Assembly: GCF_000161455.1 (NCBI RefSeq)
Contig: NZ_CM000745.1
Location: 579,084 to 643,083 of the forward strand
Reading direction: 5' to 3'
Length of the DNA: 64,000 nt
Source of the DNA: Bacillus pseudomycoides DSM 12442
Lineage (GTDB): Bacteria; Bacillota; Bacilli; Bacillales; Bacillaceae_G
The notes below the pieces were generated by a model, which saw nothing but the letters and a program-made list of their open reading frames with translations, made no database searches and was not told the origin of the DNA. Position numbers and translations under genes: made by a program. This document shows, one piece after another, positions 1-10,301 of the stretch (position 1 is the stretch's first letter; the number at the start of each line of letters is the position of its first letter).

Positions 1-1103
1 GGTCCATAAATTAAGAAGCCAATTGCCACTAGTGCGATGCTATCGATGATTGGATGACCAGCCGGATTTAACCAATAAACAAGAACAGCAATGAATACAC
101 CAACCATGAATAAAATACCAGCAGGGGCACGGCGCCCTTTAAATAATTTATCGCTCATCCATCCGCAAAGGAGTGTGCCCGGAATACCAGCAAATTCGTA
201 TAATGCGTATGCTGTACGAGAACTATTATGAGTAAAGTTTTTTTCTTCTACTAAATAAGTAGGTGCCCAGTCTACAACACCGTAGCGTACGAAGTATACG
301 AATACGTTAGCTATAGCGATGTACCATAAAAATTTGTTGTTTAGTACATAAGTAAATAAAATTTCCTTTACCGAAAGTTCGCGTTCACGATCTTTTACTC
401 TTTCATCTGAAGGATATTCACCCGTATATTCTTCAATAGGTGGTAATCCACAAGATTGCGGTGTATCTCGCATTACAATTAATACATAGATCCCAACTAA
501 AATTGCAAAAATACCTGGGAAGTAGAAAATGCTTTGCCAGCTACCAGCAAATAAGAATAGTCCTAATGTTACGAGCGGTCCCATAAGTCCGCCACCAACA
601 TTGTGGGCAACGTTCCAAATGGACATTTTTGTACCGCGTTCACTAATAGAGAACCAATGAACCATTGTGCGGCCACATGGAGGCCAGCCCATACCTTGTA
701 CCCAACCATTTAAAAATTGAAGAACAAACATAAGCAAAATACTTGTTGTAATAAAAGAGAATGAACCAAAGATAATATTAATGATACCGGATAAAAATAG
801 TCCTGCCGCTAAGAAGTAGCGGGGGTTACAACGGTCGGAGACAATCCCCATAATAAATTTACTTAAGCCATATGCAATGGATACAGCAGAAAGGATAACT
901 CCAAGTTCACCTTTGCTAAATCCTTGTTCAACAAGATAAGGCATAGCCAGTGAAAAGTTTTTGCGAACAAGGTAGTAGCCTGCATAGCCAATGAAAATGC
1001 CTAAAAATACTTGTAAGCGCAGTTTGCGGTATTCGCTATCAATGCGATCAGCAGGTAAGCGCTCTGTATGCGGCGCAGGTTTAAACAACTGAGTTAAAAA
1101 CAT
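1..1103 (-). CDS. glpT: Glycerol-3-phosphate transporter (MFS), 3' end outside window
   Basis: Membrane antiporter of the organophosphate:phosphate antiporter (OPA) branch of the MFS; family members import glycerol-3-phosphate in exchange for phosphate. About 367 N-terminal residues are visible. They begin [20 protein letters not shown], followed by the OPA-typical segment [19 protein letters not shown], several hydrophobic helices and the loop [16 protein letters not shown], which resembles GlpT. The ATG at 1101-1103 sits behind a good AGGAGG site (reverse strand, about 1113-1120). Two cre-like sites lie upstream, which fits catabolite control. The C-terminus is cut by the window edge. UhpT-type hexose-phosphate carriers are close relatives, so substrate is by similarity. 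Confidence 0.88.
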   Translation of the reverse strand, partial: MFLTQLFKPAPHTERLPADRIDSEYRKLRLQVFLGIFIGYAGYYLVRKNFSLAMPYLVEQGFSKGELGVILSAVSIAYGLSKFIMGIVSDRCNPRYFLAAGLFLSGIINIIFGSFSFITTSILLMFVLQFLNGWVQGMGWPPCGRTMVHWFSISERGTKMSIWNVAHNVGGGLMGPLVTLGLFLFAGSWQSIFYFPGIFAILVGIYVLIVMRDTPQSCGLPPIEEYTGEYPSDERVKDRERELSVKEILFTYVLNNKFLWYIAIANVFVYFVRYGVVDWAPTYLVEEKNFTHNSSRTAYALYEFAGIPGTLLCGWMSDKLFKGRRAPAGILFMVGVFIAVLVYWLNPAGHPIIDSIALVAIGFLIYG

Positions 1104-1127
1104 AACCTAAAAATCCTCCTCTATTAT

Positions 1128-1141
1128 TGAAAACGTTTTAT
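1128..1141. promoter_or_regulatory. cre-like CcpA site in the glpT leader
   Basis: TGAAAACGTTTTAT; read on the reverse strand it matches 12 of 14 positions of the cre consensus TGWAANCGNTNWCA. It lies between the glpT start and its likely promoter, a position where CcpA would repress glpT on glucose. CcpA binding is an inference. Confidence 0.5.
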
Positions 1142-1219
1142 GACATAGTCTTTATACTCTCATTCCCCAGGACTGTCAATATTAACTTGGTCAAAAATCA
1201 TACAACTTTGCGACAAAAA

Positions 1220-1233
1220 TGTAAACGTTTTTA
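1220..1233. promoter_or_regulatory. Second cre-like site between glpT and the MarR gene
   Basis: TGTAAACGTTTTTA matches 13 of 14 positions of TGWAANCGNTNWCA. It sits about 115 bp upstream of glpT and 90 bp upstream of the divergent marR-type gene, so it could affect either promoter. Together with the site at 1128 it suggests strong carbon catabolite control of glpT. Confidence 0.5.
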
Positions 1234-1320
1234 CAAAATGAAATTATTGACGAAATTAATTATAGGATTTAATATTTAAATACGTTAAATATTTTATTGT
1301 TTAAATGAGAGGTGGATAAC

Positions 1321-1779
1321 ATGCCAAATGATATGACTCATATTGATAGAATTCAGGCTTTAGCATTCTCTATAGGAAAGAAAATGCAAACGGAGTTACT
1401 AGAACAAATGCAAGCATCAGGACTTACACCACCGCAATTTTATATTTTAAAAATTTTAGACCATTACGGTGCATCAAGAGCAACGAAATTGGCGAAGAAA
1501 ATGTATGTGAAACCAAGCGCAATTACAGTGATGATCGATCGGTTAATCGATCAAGAATTGGTACTGCGCTACCATGACAAAGAAGATCGCCGTGTTGTTG
1601 TAATTGAGCTGACGAAGAAGGGGAAAGATGTAGTAGAAGAGGCAATGACTGCTCGTAATGAGCATATTGCAAAATACTTCTCACATTTAGAATTACAAGA
1701 GAGAGAAGATTTACTACGCTTATTTGAAAAGTTAGAGGTAATTATTTGCGGGGAATCTGAGAAGAAAGAGACAAACTAA
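1321..1779 (+). CDS. MarR-family transcriptional regulator
   Basis: Winged-helix DNA-binding repressor of about 152 residues, the usual MarR length. The helix-turn-helix region reads RATKLAKKMYVKPSAITVMI and the wing contains DKEDRRVVVIELT, the DRR signature of MarR proteins. ATG 1321 is chosen because AGAGGTGG (1308-1315) is correctly spaced; a GTG at 1312 lies inside that site. The gene is 19 bp upstream of a DHA2 drug exporter and co-directional with it. The usual arrangement is a MarR repressor controlling its own gene and the exporter, relieved by a small aromatic ligand. Ligand unknown. Confidence 0.88.
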   Translation: MPNDMTHIDRIQALAFSIGKKMQTELLEQMQASGLTPPQFYILKILDHYGASRATKLAKKMYVKPSAITVMIDRLIDQELVLRYHDKEDRRVVVIELTKKGKDVVEEAMTARNEHIAKYFSHLELQEREDLLRLFEKLEVIICGESEKKETN

Positions 1780-1789
1780 AAGGAATTGA

Positions 1790-3418
<1,629 letters not shown>

Positions 3419-3423
3419 TAAGA

Positions 3424-3453
3424 AAAAAGCATCGCCTTATGGTGGTGCTTTTT
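3424..3453 (+). terminator. Rho-independent terminator after the exporter
   Basis: Stem AAAAGCATCGCC / GGTGGTGCTTTTTT with a four-base loop and a T run, directly after the exporter stop codon; separates it from the ribose operon. Confidence 0.85.
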
Positions 3454-3466
3454 TAGTTATAAATGA

Positions 3467-3515
3467 TTGACGTATTTTTGTAAATGAGTTATATTATTTT
3501 CTGTAAACGGTTACA
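3467..3515 (+). promoter_or_regulatory. rbs operon promoter with perfect cre box at the start site
   Basis: TTGACG (3467-3472), a 17-bp spacer and TATATT (3490-3495) form a good sigma-A promoter. TGTAAACGGTTACA (3502-3515) fits the cre consensus TGWAANCGNTNWCA at all 14 positions and covers the expected transcription start, a roadblock or repression position. RbsR is a LacI-family protein and its operator has a similar shape, so the same palindrome could serve RbsR autoregulation as well as CcpA. Confidence 0.75.
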
Positions 3516-3535
3516 TGAAATGGAGAGGGAAGAGA

Positions 3536-4507
3536 ATGAGTACGATTAAAGATGTTGCGAAATTAGCGGGAGTATCTGTTGCGACCGTTTCCAGGGTGTT
3601 AAATAAGAACGGATATGTTCACGAAGATACATTAAAAAAAGTGGAACGAGCAATTGAACTGTTGGATTATAAGCCTAGTACAGTAGCACGTTCTTTATAT
3701 AATAAAAAATCTCGCTTAATTGGTTTGGTTGTTCCAAATATCGTGAATCCATTCTTTCCAGAAGTTGCACGTGCCGTAGAGGATGTAGCACATAAGCAAG
3801 GATACACAGTTGTACTTTGTAATTCTGATGAAAGTTTAGAGAAAGAGAAACAATATATTGATGTGCTCAGACAAAATAATGTTGATGGGTTTATTGTGGC
3901 AACAAACCCACAAAATAGTATGAATTACATGAACTTGTCTGTGCCAGTTGTGGCAATTGACCGCATGTTTAATGAGCGTATTCCGACGGTATATGCAGAT
4001 AACTATGCGGGAAGTCAAGAAGCAACAAAGTTACTGTTAGAAAAAGGGTGTCAACATATTGCGCATATTCGTGGACCGCGCGATGTGAGTACAGCAAATG
4101 AGCGTTTTGAAGGTTTTGTAGATGTTATTACACAATATGGGCTTTCTTATATGATTGCAGAAAGTACGTTTGATCCGGCAGATAGCGAACGTGTGGCAAT
4201 GGAATTGTTAGAAGAGTATTCGCATATCGATGGCATTGTAGCTGGAAATGATTTGATTGCCATTGGGGTAGTGAAAGCGGCATTACAAAAAGGAATTTCC
4301 ATTCCAGATGATTTACAAATTATTGGATTTGATGGTATTTCTTTAACAGAAATGATGTATCCATCTCTTACAACAGTTGCACAACCTATTTATGAAATGG
4401 GACGAATTGCAACAGAATTATTGCTAGAGCAAATGGAAGGAAATCAATTAGAAACCGAACATTATCGTTTACCGATTGAAATTATAGAACGAAATACAAC
4501 GAAGTAA
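3536..4507 (+). CDS. rbsR: Ribose operon repressor, LacI family
   Basis: LacI/GalR-family repressor of 323 residues. The N-terminal headpiece MSTIKDVAKLAGVSVATVSR carries the helix-turn-helix and is followed by the hinge helix KPSTVARSL and a periplasmic-binding-protein-like effector domain (from about residue 60), with IGLVVPNIVNPFFPEVARAV and DGFIVA segments. ATG 3536 is preferred over a start seven codons upstream because GGAGAGGGA (3522-3530) precedes it and the LacI headpiece normally begins here. It is the first gene of rbsRKDACB-tal. It is expected to release DNA on binding ribose or a phosphorylated derivative. Confidence 0.92.
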   Translation: MSTIKDVAKLAGVSVATVSRVLNKNGYVHEDTLKKVERAIELLDYKPSTVARSLYNKKSRLIGLVVPNIVNPFFPEVARAVEDVAHKQGYTVVLCNSDESLEKEKQYIDVLRQNNVDGFIVATNPQNSMNYMNLSVPVVAIDRMFNERIPTVYADNYAGSQEATKLLLEKGCQHIAHIRGPRDVSTANERFEGFVDVITQYGLSYMIAESTFDPADSERVAMELLEEYSHIDGIVAGNDLIAIGVVKAALQKGISIPDDLQIIGFDGISLTEMMYPSLTTVAQPIYEMGRIATELLLEQMEGNQLETEHYRLPIEIIERNTTK

Positions 4508-4520
4508 GGAGATGAGATAT

Positions 4521-5417
4521 ATGCCAAACATTGCAGTAGTCGGCAGTATTTCAATGGATTTAGTCGCTGTTTCAAAAAAGCGACCAAAAGCAGGAGAAAC
4601 AGTGATTGGAGAAGCGTTTCATACAGTGCCTGGAGGAAAAGGAGCAAACCAAGCTGTTGCCGCAGCTAGATTAGGTGCAAATGTGGCAATGGTAGGTGCT
4701 GTAGGAAATGATGATTATGGTAAGCTAGTTAGAAAAAATTTAGAGAATGAACGTATTTTTATCGACTATGTGGTACCGGTTACAGATGAAACGACAGGAA
4801 TTGCGCATATTGTTTTGGCCGAGGAAGATAACAGTATTGTTGTTGTGCAAGGAGCAAACCGTCTCGTGAATCAGCAAATTGCCGATCGCGCAAAAGATCT
4901 TCTTGCAAAAGCTGATATGGTTGTCCTTCAGCTGGAAATTCCGCTAGAAACAGTGGAATACGTTCTTGATATTTGTGAAGAACACAAAATTCCGGTTATG
5001 TTAAATCCAGCTCCGGCACAAGTATTGCCAGTAGATATTTTAGAAAAGGCGACGTATATTACACCGAATGAGCATGAATGCCGCATTGTATTAGATGATT
5101 TTACGTCACCAATTGAAGAGTTACTTGCGAAATATCCAAATAAGTTACTGATGACAGAAGGTGGGAAAGGTGTTCGTTTCCATAATGGTACAGAGATTGT
5201 TCATGTACCAAGTATTGATGTTGAAGTAGTGGATACAACAGGAGCAGGTGATACTTTTAACGGTGCATTAGCGGTTGCACTTTCCGAAGGTGAGACATTA
5301 CAAAAAGCAATCCGCTTTGCAAACATTGCCGGTGGTCTTTCTGTAACAAAGTTAGGGGCACAAGGTGGTATGCCAACAAGAGAAAAGGTAAGAGAAGTGC
5401 AGGTGATTGTTGGATGA
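4521..5417 (+). CDS. rbsK: Ribokinase
   Basis: PfkB-family sugar kinase of 298 residues that phosphorylates ribose to ribose-5-phosphate with ATP. The first PfkB signature is [17 protein letters not shown]; the second, with the catalytic aspartate and anion hole, is [17 protein letters not shown]. The N-terminal [20 protein letters not shown] is ribokinase-typical. ATG 4521 is chosen because AAGGAG (4506-4511) lies nine bases upstream; an ATG at 4512 would abut it. The stop overlaps rbsD by ATGA, indicating translational coupling. Confidence 0.94.
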   Translation: MPNIAVVGSISMDLVAVSKKRPKAGETVIGEAFHTVPGGKGANQAVAAARLGANVAMVGAVGNDDYGKLVRKNLENERIFIDYVVPVTDETTGIAHIVLAEEDNSIVVVQGANRLVNQQIADRAKDLLAKADMVVLQLEIPLETVEYVLDICEEHKIPVMLNPAPAQVLPVDILEKATYITPNEHECRIVLDDFTSPIEELLAKYPNKLLMTEGGKGVRFHNGTEIVHVPSIDVEVVDTTGAGDTFNGALAVALSEGETLQKAIRFANIAGGLSVTKLGAQGGMPTREKVREVQVIVG

Positions 5418-5809
5418 AGAAGCATGGTGTATTAAATAGTGAAATTGCTGCGGTACTTGCTTCCCTTGGACATACGGATACAATTGTGATTGCTGATTGT
5501 GGTTTACCTATTCCAGATGGTGTAAAGCGAATTGATTTAGCGGTAGAACTTGGAAAACCATCGTTTCTAGAGGTGTTACAAGTCGTGATAGACGACATGG
5601 CAGTTGAAAAACTAACATTAGCAGAAGAGATTACGATCAATAATGCAGAAGTAAACAGAGAAGTTGAAGCACGTTTAAAAGAAGCTGCTTTTGAATACGT
5701 ATCGCATGAGCAGTTTAAAGAACGTACAAAACAGGCAAAGGCAGTTATTCGTACGGGAGAAGCAACGCTATATGCGAATGTTATTTTACATGCCGGCGTG
5801 ATTTTTTAA
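5414..5809 (+). CDS. rbsD: D-ribose pyranase
   Basis: Small enzyme of 131 residues that converts beta-D-ribopyranose into the furanose form used by ribokinase. The N-terminus [20 protein letters not shown] contains the family histidine (His20), followed by DCGLPIP and the C-terminal signature [20 protein letters not shown]. It overlaps rbsK by four bases and precedes the ABC transporter genes, the standard Bacillus rbs order. Confidence 0.94.
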   Translation: MKKHGVLNSEIAAVLASLGHTDTIVIADCGLPIPDGVKRIDLAVELGKPSFLEVLQVVIDDMAVEKLTLAEEITINNAEVNREVEARLKEAAFEYVSHEQFKERTKQAKAVIRTGEATLYANVILHAGVIF

Positions 5810-5827
5810 TAAAGGGATGTGATGAGA

Positions 5828-7312
5828 ATGCGTATTGAAATGAAAAATATTTCAAAAGCGTTCAATGGTAATCCTGTTTTAAAAAACGCACAGTTTAGTA
5901 TTGAAACAGGAGAAGTCCATGCACTGATGGGGGAAAATGGAGCGGGAAAATCAACGCTCATGAAAATTTTAACAGGTGTATATACGAAAGATAGTGGTCA
6001 AGTCACGATTGATGGGCAAGAACGGACATTTAAAAACGCAAAAGAAGCTGAGGAATACGGAATTGCTTTTATTCATCAAGAGCTGAACATATTACCGAAC
6101 TTAACAGTTGCTGAAAATATGTTTCTTGGGAAAGAGTTGATGTACGGCAAAACAGGCATTTTACGTACACGGCAAATGAATGGGTTAGCGCAGCAACAAT
6201 TAGCAAGTCTTGGGCTTCACGTAAAAGGGGCTATGCTTGCTGGGGAATTATCAGTTGGACAGCAGCAAATTATTGAAATTGGTAAGGCCTTAATGACAAA
6301 TGCGAGCGTTATTATTATGGACGAGCCGACAGCAGCCTTAACGGATCGCGAAATTGAAACACTCTTTACGGTTATTAATAAATTACGTAAAGAAGGCGTA
6401 TCGTTCGTCTACATTTCACATCGCATGGAAGAAATCTTTTCTATTTGTGATGCTATTACGATTTTACGTGATGGGGAATATGTTGGAACGAGGTTAATTC
6501 TAGAAACATCATTTGATGAAGTAGTGAGTATGATGGTTGGTCGCAGCATCGGTGGGCGCTATCCGGAGCGCGATGCGAAGATCGGTGAAGTTATTTTTGA
6601 AATGCGTAACGCAACGAAAAAAGGGAAGTTTGAAAATATTTCGTTTCAAGTGAGAAAAGGTGAAATTCTCGGTGTCGCTGGATTAATGGGAGCTGGCCGC
6701 ACTGATATTATGAAGGCGATATTTGGACATGAACCGTTAGATTCGGGCCAAATATTTATGAATGGGCAAGAAGTGAAAATTGATAGTCCAATTGATGCAA
6801 TCCGGCAGCGAATTGCCTTTATTACAGAAGATCGAAAATCAGAAGGGCTTGTCTTAGATTTTTCTATTCGTGAAAATTTAGCATTGCCAAATCTAGAAAG
6901 TCTCTCAAAAGGTAGTGTGATGGATAAAGGAATAGAAGCACAGTTCACAGAGGATATGATGAAGCTTCTCAATGTAAAAGCGGCAAATGGTGAACAAGCC
7001 GTCAAATCACTTTCTGGTGGAAATCAACAAAAGATTGTTATTGCAAAATGGCTAGGAATCCATCCGCAGCTGTTAATTTTAGATGAACCAACACGGGGCG
7101 TTGATGTTGGAGCAAAAAAAGAAATTTACTCTATTATGAACAAGCTTACAAAGCAGGGGGATGCGGTTATTATGGTTTCATCCGAACTTCCAGAAGTTTT
7201 AGGAATGAGCGATCGTGTCCTTGTTATTCATGAAGGAAAAGTAGGCGGTATTTTAGAGAAAGATAAAGCAACACAAGAGTCCATTATGGCATTAGCTACA
7301 GGGGGAGAGTAA
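5828..7312 (+). CDS. rbsA: Ribose ABC transporter ATP-binding protein
   Basis: Fused double ATPase of sugar importers, about 494 residues, the usual RbsA length. First half: Walker [10 protein letters not shown], signature LSVGQQQ and Walker [12 protein letters not shown]. Second half: degenerate Walker [10 protein letters not shown], signature LSGGNQQK and Walker [15 protein letters not shown]. This asymmetry is normal for the family. Possible starts are ATG 5822 and ATG 5828; AAAGGGA lies at 5811-5817, and 5828 gives the family-typical [14 protein letters not shown]. It works with RbsC in the membrane and the RbsB lipoprotein. Confidence 0.93.
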   Translation: MRIEMKNISKAFNGNPVLKNAQFSIETGEVHALMGENGAGKSTLMKILTGVYTKDSGQVTIDGQERTFKNAKEAEEYGIAFIHQELNILPNLTVAENMFLGKELMYGKTGILRTRQMNGLAQQQLASLGLHVKGAMLAGELSVGQQQIIEIGKALMTNASVIIMDEPTAALTDREIETLFTVINKLRKEGVSFVYISHRMEEIFSICDAITILRDGEYVGTRLILETSFDEVVSMMVGRSIGGRYPERDAKIGEVIFEMRNATKKGKFENISFQVRKGEILGVAGLMGAGRTDIMKAIFGHEPLDSGQIFMNGQEVKIDSPIDAIRQRIAFITEDRKSEGLVLDFSIRENLALPNLESLSKGSVMDKGIEAQFTEDMMKLLNVKAANGEQAVKSLSGGNQQKIVIAKWLGIHPQLLILDEPTRGVDVGAKKEIYSIMNKLTKQGDAVIMVSSELPEVLGMSDRVLVIHEGKVGGILEKDKATQESIMALATGGE

Positions 7313-7315
7313 GTT

Positions 7316-8251
7316 ATGGCTAAAAAGGGGAATATATTGCAGCAGCTAGGTTCTTTAATTGGATTGGCACTGATTATTGTAGTTATTACAGCATTAAATC
7401 CAGCATTTATTGAAATACCAAATTTATTTAATATTTTACGCCAAGTATCGATTAATGCACTCATTGCATTTGGAATGACCTTCGTTATTTTAACTGGGGG
7501 TATTGACTTATCGGTAGGTTCTATTTTAGCATTATCAAGTGCACTTGTTGCTGGAATGATGGCAAGTGGCATGGATCCGTTCCTTGCAATGGCAGTTGGA
7601 TTATTGGCTGGGCTTGTAATGGGAATTGTAAACGGTATCATCATTGCGAAAGGAAAAGTGGCACCATTTATTGCGACATTAGCAACAATGACCATTTTCC
7701 GAGGGCTCACGCTTGTTTATATGGACGGACGTCCGATCACTGGCCTTGGTGATCACTTAATGTTTCAAATGTTTGGCCGTGGTTACTTCCTTGGTATTCC
7801 CGTACCAGCTGTAACGATGATGATTGCTTTTGCTGCATTGTACTTTATTTTAAAGAAGACAACGTTTGGTCGCCGTACTTTTGCAATTGGTGGAAATGAA
7901 GAAGCAGCGGCATTATCAGGTATTAATGTAACGCGAATAAAAGTAATGATTTATGGTCTTTCTGGAATTCTGGCAGCGCTTGCGGGTATCGTGTTAACAT
8001 CACGCTTAGATTCTGCACAGCCAACTGCTGGTTCTTCTTACGAATTAGATGCAATTGCTGCAGTTGTATTAGGAGGAACAAGTCTTTCTGGTGGAAGAGG
8101 TTGGATTGTCGGCACGTTCATTGGTGTACTGATTATCGGTGTACTAAATAACGGTCTAAATTTATTAGGTGTATCTTCTTTCTTCCAACAAGTTGTAAAA
8201 GGGCTTGTGATCTTACTTGCTGTATTAATTGATCGTCGAAAAGAAGCATAA
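7316..8251 (+). CDS. rbsC: Ribose ABC transporter permease
   Basis: Integral membrane permease of 311 residues with about ten hydrophobic segments. It contains the family region ALIAFGMTFVILTGGIDLSV and the EAA-like loop GGNEEAAALSGINVTR, which contacts RbsA. GAIAAVVLGGTSLSGGRG-type conservation is seen near the C-terminus. It begins three bases after rbsA and its stop codon runs into the RbsB leader, so the three genes are tightly coupled. Confidence 0.93.
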   Translation: MAKKGNILQQLGSLIGLALIIVVITALNPAFIEIPNLFNILRQVSINALIAFGMTFVILTGGIDLSVGSILALSSALVAGMMASGMDPFLAMAVGLLAGLVMGIVNGIIIAKGKVAPFIATLATMTIFRGLTLVYMDGRPITGLGDHLMFQMFGRGYFLGIPVPAVTMMIAFAALYFILKKTTFGRRTFAIGGNEEAAALSGINVTRIKVMIYGLSGILAALAGIVLTSRLDSAQPTAGSSYELDAIAAVVLGGTSLSGGRGWIVGTFIGVLIIGVLNNGLNLLGVSSFFQQVVKGLVILLAVLIDRRKEA

Positions 8252-8265
8252 TGGAGGGACAATTC

Positions 8266-9189
8266 ATGAAAAAATGGTTACTTGTACTCGTTGCACTCAT
8301 AATGGTAATCACTGCTGGTTGTTCAATGGAACCACCAGAATGGGCAAAGGATTCTAGTGATAAAGGTCGAAATAAAACTATTAAAGTTGGATTTTCTGTT
8401 TCAACTTTAAACAATCCATTTTTCGTTACGTTGAAAAAAGGGGCAGAAAAGAAGGCGAAAGATAGTGGCATTGAGTTAATTGCTGTTGATGCACAAAATG
8501 ATGCAGCGAAGCAAACGAATGATGTTGAGGATTTAATTCAAAAAGGCGTTGATCTAGTTGTCATTAATCCAACAGATTCAGATGCAGTTGCTTCAGCAGT
8601 AAGTGCAGCGAATGCAGCAAACATCCCTGTTATTACAGTAGATCGTGTTGCAAACTCAGGAAAAGTTGTTTCACACATCGCATCAAATAATGTAGAAGGT
8701 GGAACCATGGCTGGTGACTACATTCGTGAGCTTGTTGGTGAAGGTGCAAATGTTGCTGAGTTAGAAGGGATTCCTGGATCATCCGCTGCTCGTGAGCGTG
8801 GGAAAGGATTCCATAAAGTTGCCGATAAGGGGCTAAAAGTTGTTGCAAAGCAAGCCGCAGACTTTGACCGTGCCAAAGGATTATCAGTTATGGAAAACAT
8901 ATTGCAGGCAAATAATGATATAAAAGCAGTGTTTGCTCATAATGATGAAATGGCATTAGGTGCGCTGGAAGCATTAAAATCTGCTGGAAAAACAGATGTG
9001 GTTGTTGTTGGATTTGATGCCACAGATGATGCTGTGAAAGCGGTTAATGACGGACGTATGACAGCAACTGTTGCGCAAAAACCAGAATTAATCGGAGAGA
9101 AAGCGATGGAAACAGCAAGACAAGTGAACCAAGGTAAAAAAGTGGAAAAATTCATTCCGATTGAATTAGAGCTTATTAAGAAAAAATAA
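8266..9189 (+). CDS. rbsB: Ribose-binding lipoprotein
   Basis: Substrate-binding lipoprotein of 307 residues that captures ribose outside the membrane. The N-terminus [20 protein letters not shown] is a lipoprotein signal with lipobox ITAGC, so Cys19 would be lipidated. The mature part is a two-lobe periplasmic-binding fold ([33 protein letters not shown]) homologous to RbsR's effector domain. ATG 8266 is chosen because GGAGGG (8253-8258) is correctly spaced; an earlier ATG at 8251 overlaps the rbsC stop and lies in front of that site. Confidence 0.93.
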   Translation: MKKWLLVLVALIMVITAGCSMEPPEWAKDSSDKGRNKTIKVGFSVSTLNNPFFVTLKKGAEKKAKDSGIELIAVDAQNDAAKQTNDVEDLIQKGVDLVVINPTDSDAVASAVSAANAANIPVITVDRVANSGKVVSHIASNNVEGGTMAGDYIRELVGEGANVAELEGIPGSSAARERGKGFHKVADKGLKVVAKQAADFDRAKGLSVMENILQANNDIKAVFAHNDEMALGALEALKSAGKTDVVVVGFDATDDAVKAVNDGRMTATVAQKPELIGEKAMETARQVNQGKKVEKFIPIELELIKKK

Positions 9190-9224
9190 AATATAAACTT
9201 ACATTTAGGAAGGAAGAAAAACAA

Positions 9225-9872
9225 ATGAAATTTTTTATTGATACAGCAAACATTGATGAAATTAAAGAGGCAAATGATTTAGGCGTATTAGCAGGTGTAA
9301 CAACAAATCCATCACTTGTAGCAAAAGAAGGCGTAGATTTCCATGAACGTATTCGTGAAATTTGCAGCGTTGTAACAGGACCTGTAAGTGCAGAAGTTAT
9401 TAGCCTAGAATCAGATAAAATGATTGAAGAAGGAAAAGAATTAGCAAAAATTGCTCCAAACGTTGTTGTAAAAGTACCAATGACAAAAGAAGGCTTAAAA
9501 GCAGTAAAAGCATTCTCTGATTTAGGAATTCGTACAAACGTTACGTTAGTATTCTCTGCAGTACAAGCATTGCTTGCAGCACGTGCAGGTGCAACGTACG
9601 TATCTCCATTCTTAGGTCGTTTAGATGATATCGGTCATAATGGTATGGACTTAATTCGCCAAATCGCTGATATCTTTGTAATTCATGACATTAAAACAGA
9701 AATTATCGCAGCATCTGTACGCCATAGCGTTCACGTAACAGACGCAGCATTAAACGGTGCACACATTGCAACAATTCCGGCAAACGTAATTGGCGCATTA
9801 GTGAAACATCCGTTAACAGATCAAGGAATTGAGAAATTCTTAGCTGATTGGGAGAAAACACAAGGGAAATAA
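9225..9872 (+). CDS. Small transaldolase (TalC-type), last gene of the rbs operon
   Basis: TIM-barrel aldolase of 215 residues in the transaldolase/fructose-6-phosphate aldolase family. The Schiff-base lysine is Lys83 in NVVVKVPM. Two active-site positions separate the subfamilies: where E. coli FSA has Gln59 and Tyr131, this protein has Glu57 (AEVIS) and Phe129 (VSPFLGR). That favours true transaldolase chemistry, moving a dihydroxyacetone unit between sugar phosphates. It is 35 bp after rbsB with AGGAAGGAA as ribosome binding site. Placement in the ribose operon makes sense because ribose-5-phosphate is processed by the non-oxidative pentose phosphate pathway. Such proteins are often labelled fsa. 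Confidence 0.88.
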   Translation: MKFFIDTANIDEIKEANDLGVLAGVTTNPSLVAKEGVDFHERIREICSVVTGPVSAEVISLESDKMIEEGKELAKIAPNVVVKVPMTKEGLKAVKAFSDLGIRTNVTLVFSAVQALLAARAGATYVSPFLGRLDDIGHNGMDLIRQIADIFVIHDIKTEIIAASVRHSVHVTDAALNGAHIATIPANVIGALVKHPLTDQGIEKFLADWEKTQGK

Positions 9873-9918
9873 AGTGAAACTTCCATCTGTGAAGGATTGC
9901 TCCCCGTTTATGAGGGGG
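9869..9918 (+). repeat. Degenerate bcr1-like fragment at the tal stop codon
   Basis: The tal stop codon lies in ATAAA, followed by GTGAAACTTCCATC and then TCCCC...GGGGG, resembling the left end of the bcr1 elements at 49797 and 54124. No right end or second ATAAA copy is visible, so this is a truncated or chance match. Inference only. Confidence 0.35.
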
Positions 9919-9922
9919 AAAC

Positions 9923-9967
9923 AAAAACTACCAAGGTTAGCATTACGTTAACCTTGGTAGTTTTTTT
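9923..9967 (+). terminator. rbs operon terminator
   Basis: Perfect 12-bp stem CTACCAAGGTTA (9928-9939) / TAACCTTGGTAG (9949-9960), extended by A/T pairs, followed by a T7 run. Confidence 0.92.
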
Positions 9968-10130
9968 GTTTGTAAAATAATGAATAAAAGAATTTTCATG
10001 CAATTGTGCATATTGTCTTTTAAATTTTCTATCTAAGTTATTTAATATATAATAAATAACTCTTTTTTGTGAGTTTTTTTGATACGAGGTAAATAATCAG
10101 TACAGGGTCTGACCAGAGGACTGGAGGGCA

Positions 10131-10174
10131 TGATTCTATAAGGGAATAATTACTATTCCATGATTATAGAACTA
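10131..10174 (+). other. Leader hairpin upstream of inhA2
   Basis: The gap 9968-10301 holds an imperfect long hairpin: TTCTATAA (10134-10141) pairs with TTATAGAA (10164-10171), and inside it GGAATA pairs with TATTCC. A T-rich stretch follows (about 10178-10186). It could be an attenuator or a terminator of a short upstream transcript. GACCAGAGGACTGG just before it forms a small hairpin too. I recognise no riboswitch class. Confidence 0.4.
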
Positions 10175-10230
10175 TGTCTTTTTTATTGTATATAGAAGGG
10201 GGGATAGGTCTATATTATAGAACTTATATA

Positions 10231-10246
10231 TATTGTGCATTCCATA
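10231..10246. promoter_or_regulatory. Candidate PlcR box upstream of inhA2
   Basis: TATTGTGCATTCCATA matches the PlcR box TATGNANNNNTNCATA at all but two fixed positions (4 and 6). inhA2 is a known PlcR-regulon member in B. thuringiensis/B. cereus. The box is 55 bp upstream of the start codon, compatible with a promoter between the two. Confidence 0.45.
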
Positions 10247-10301
10247 TTATCAATTATCTAAATTTTAAGTCTTGTTACAATTAATAAGGGAGGAAATAGT
10301 A

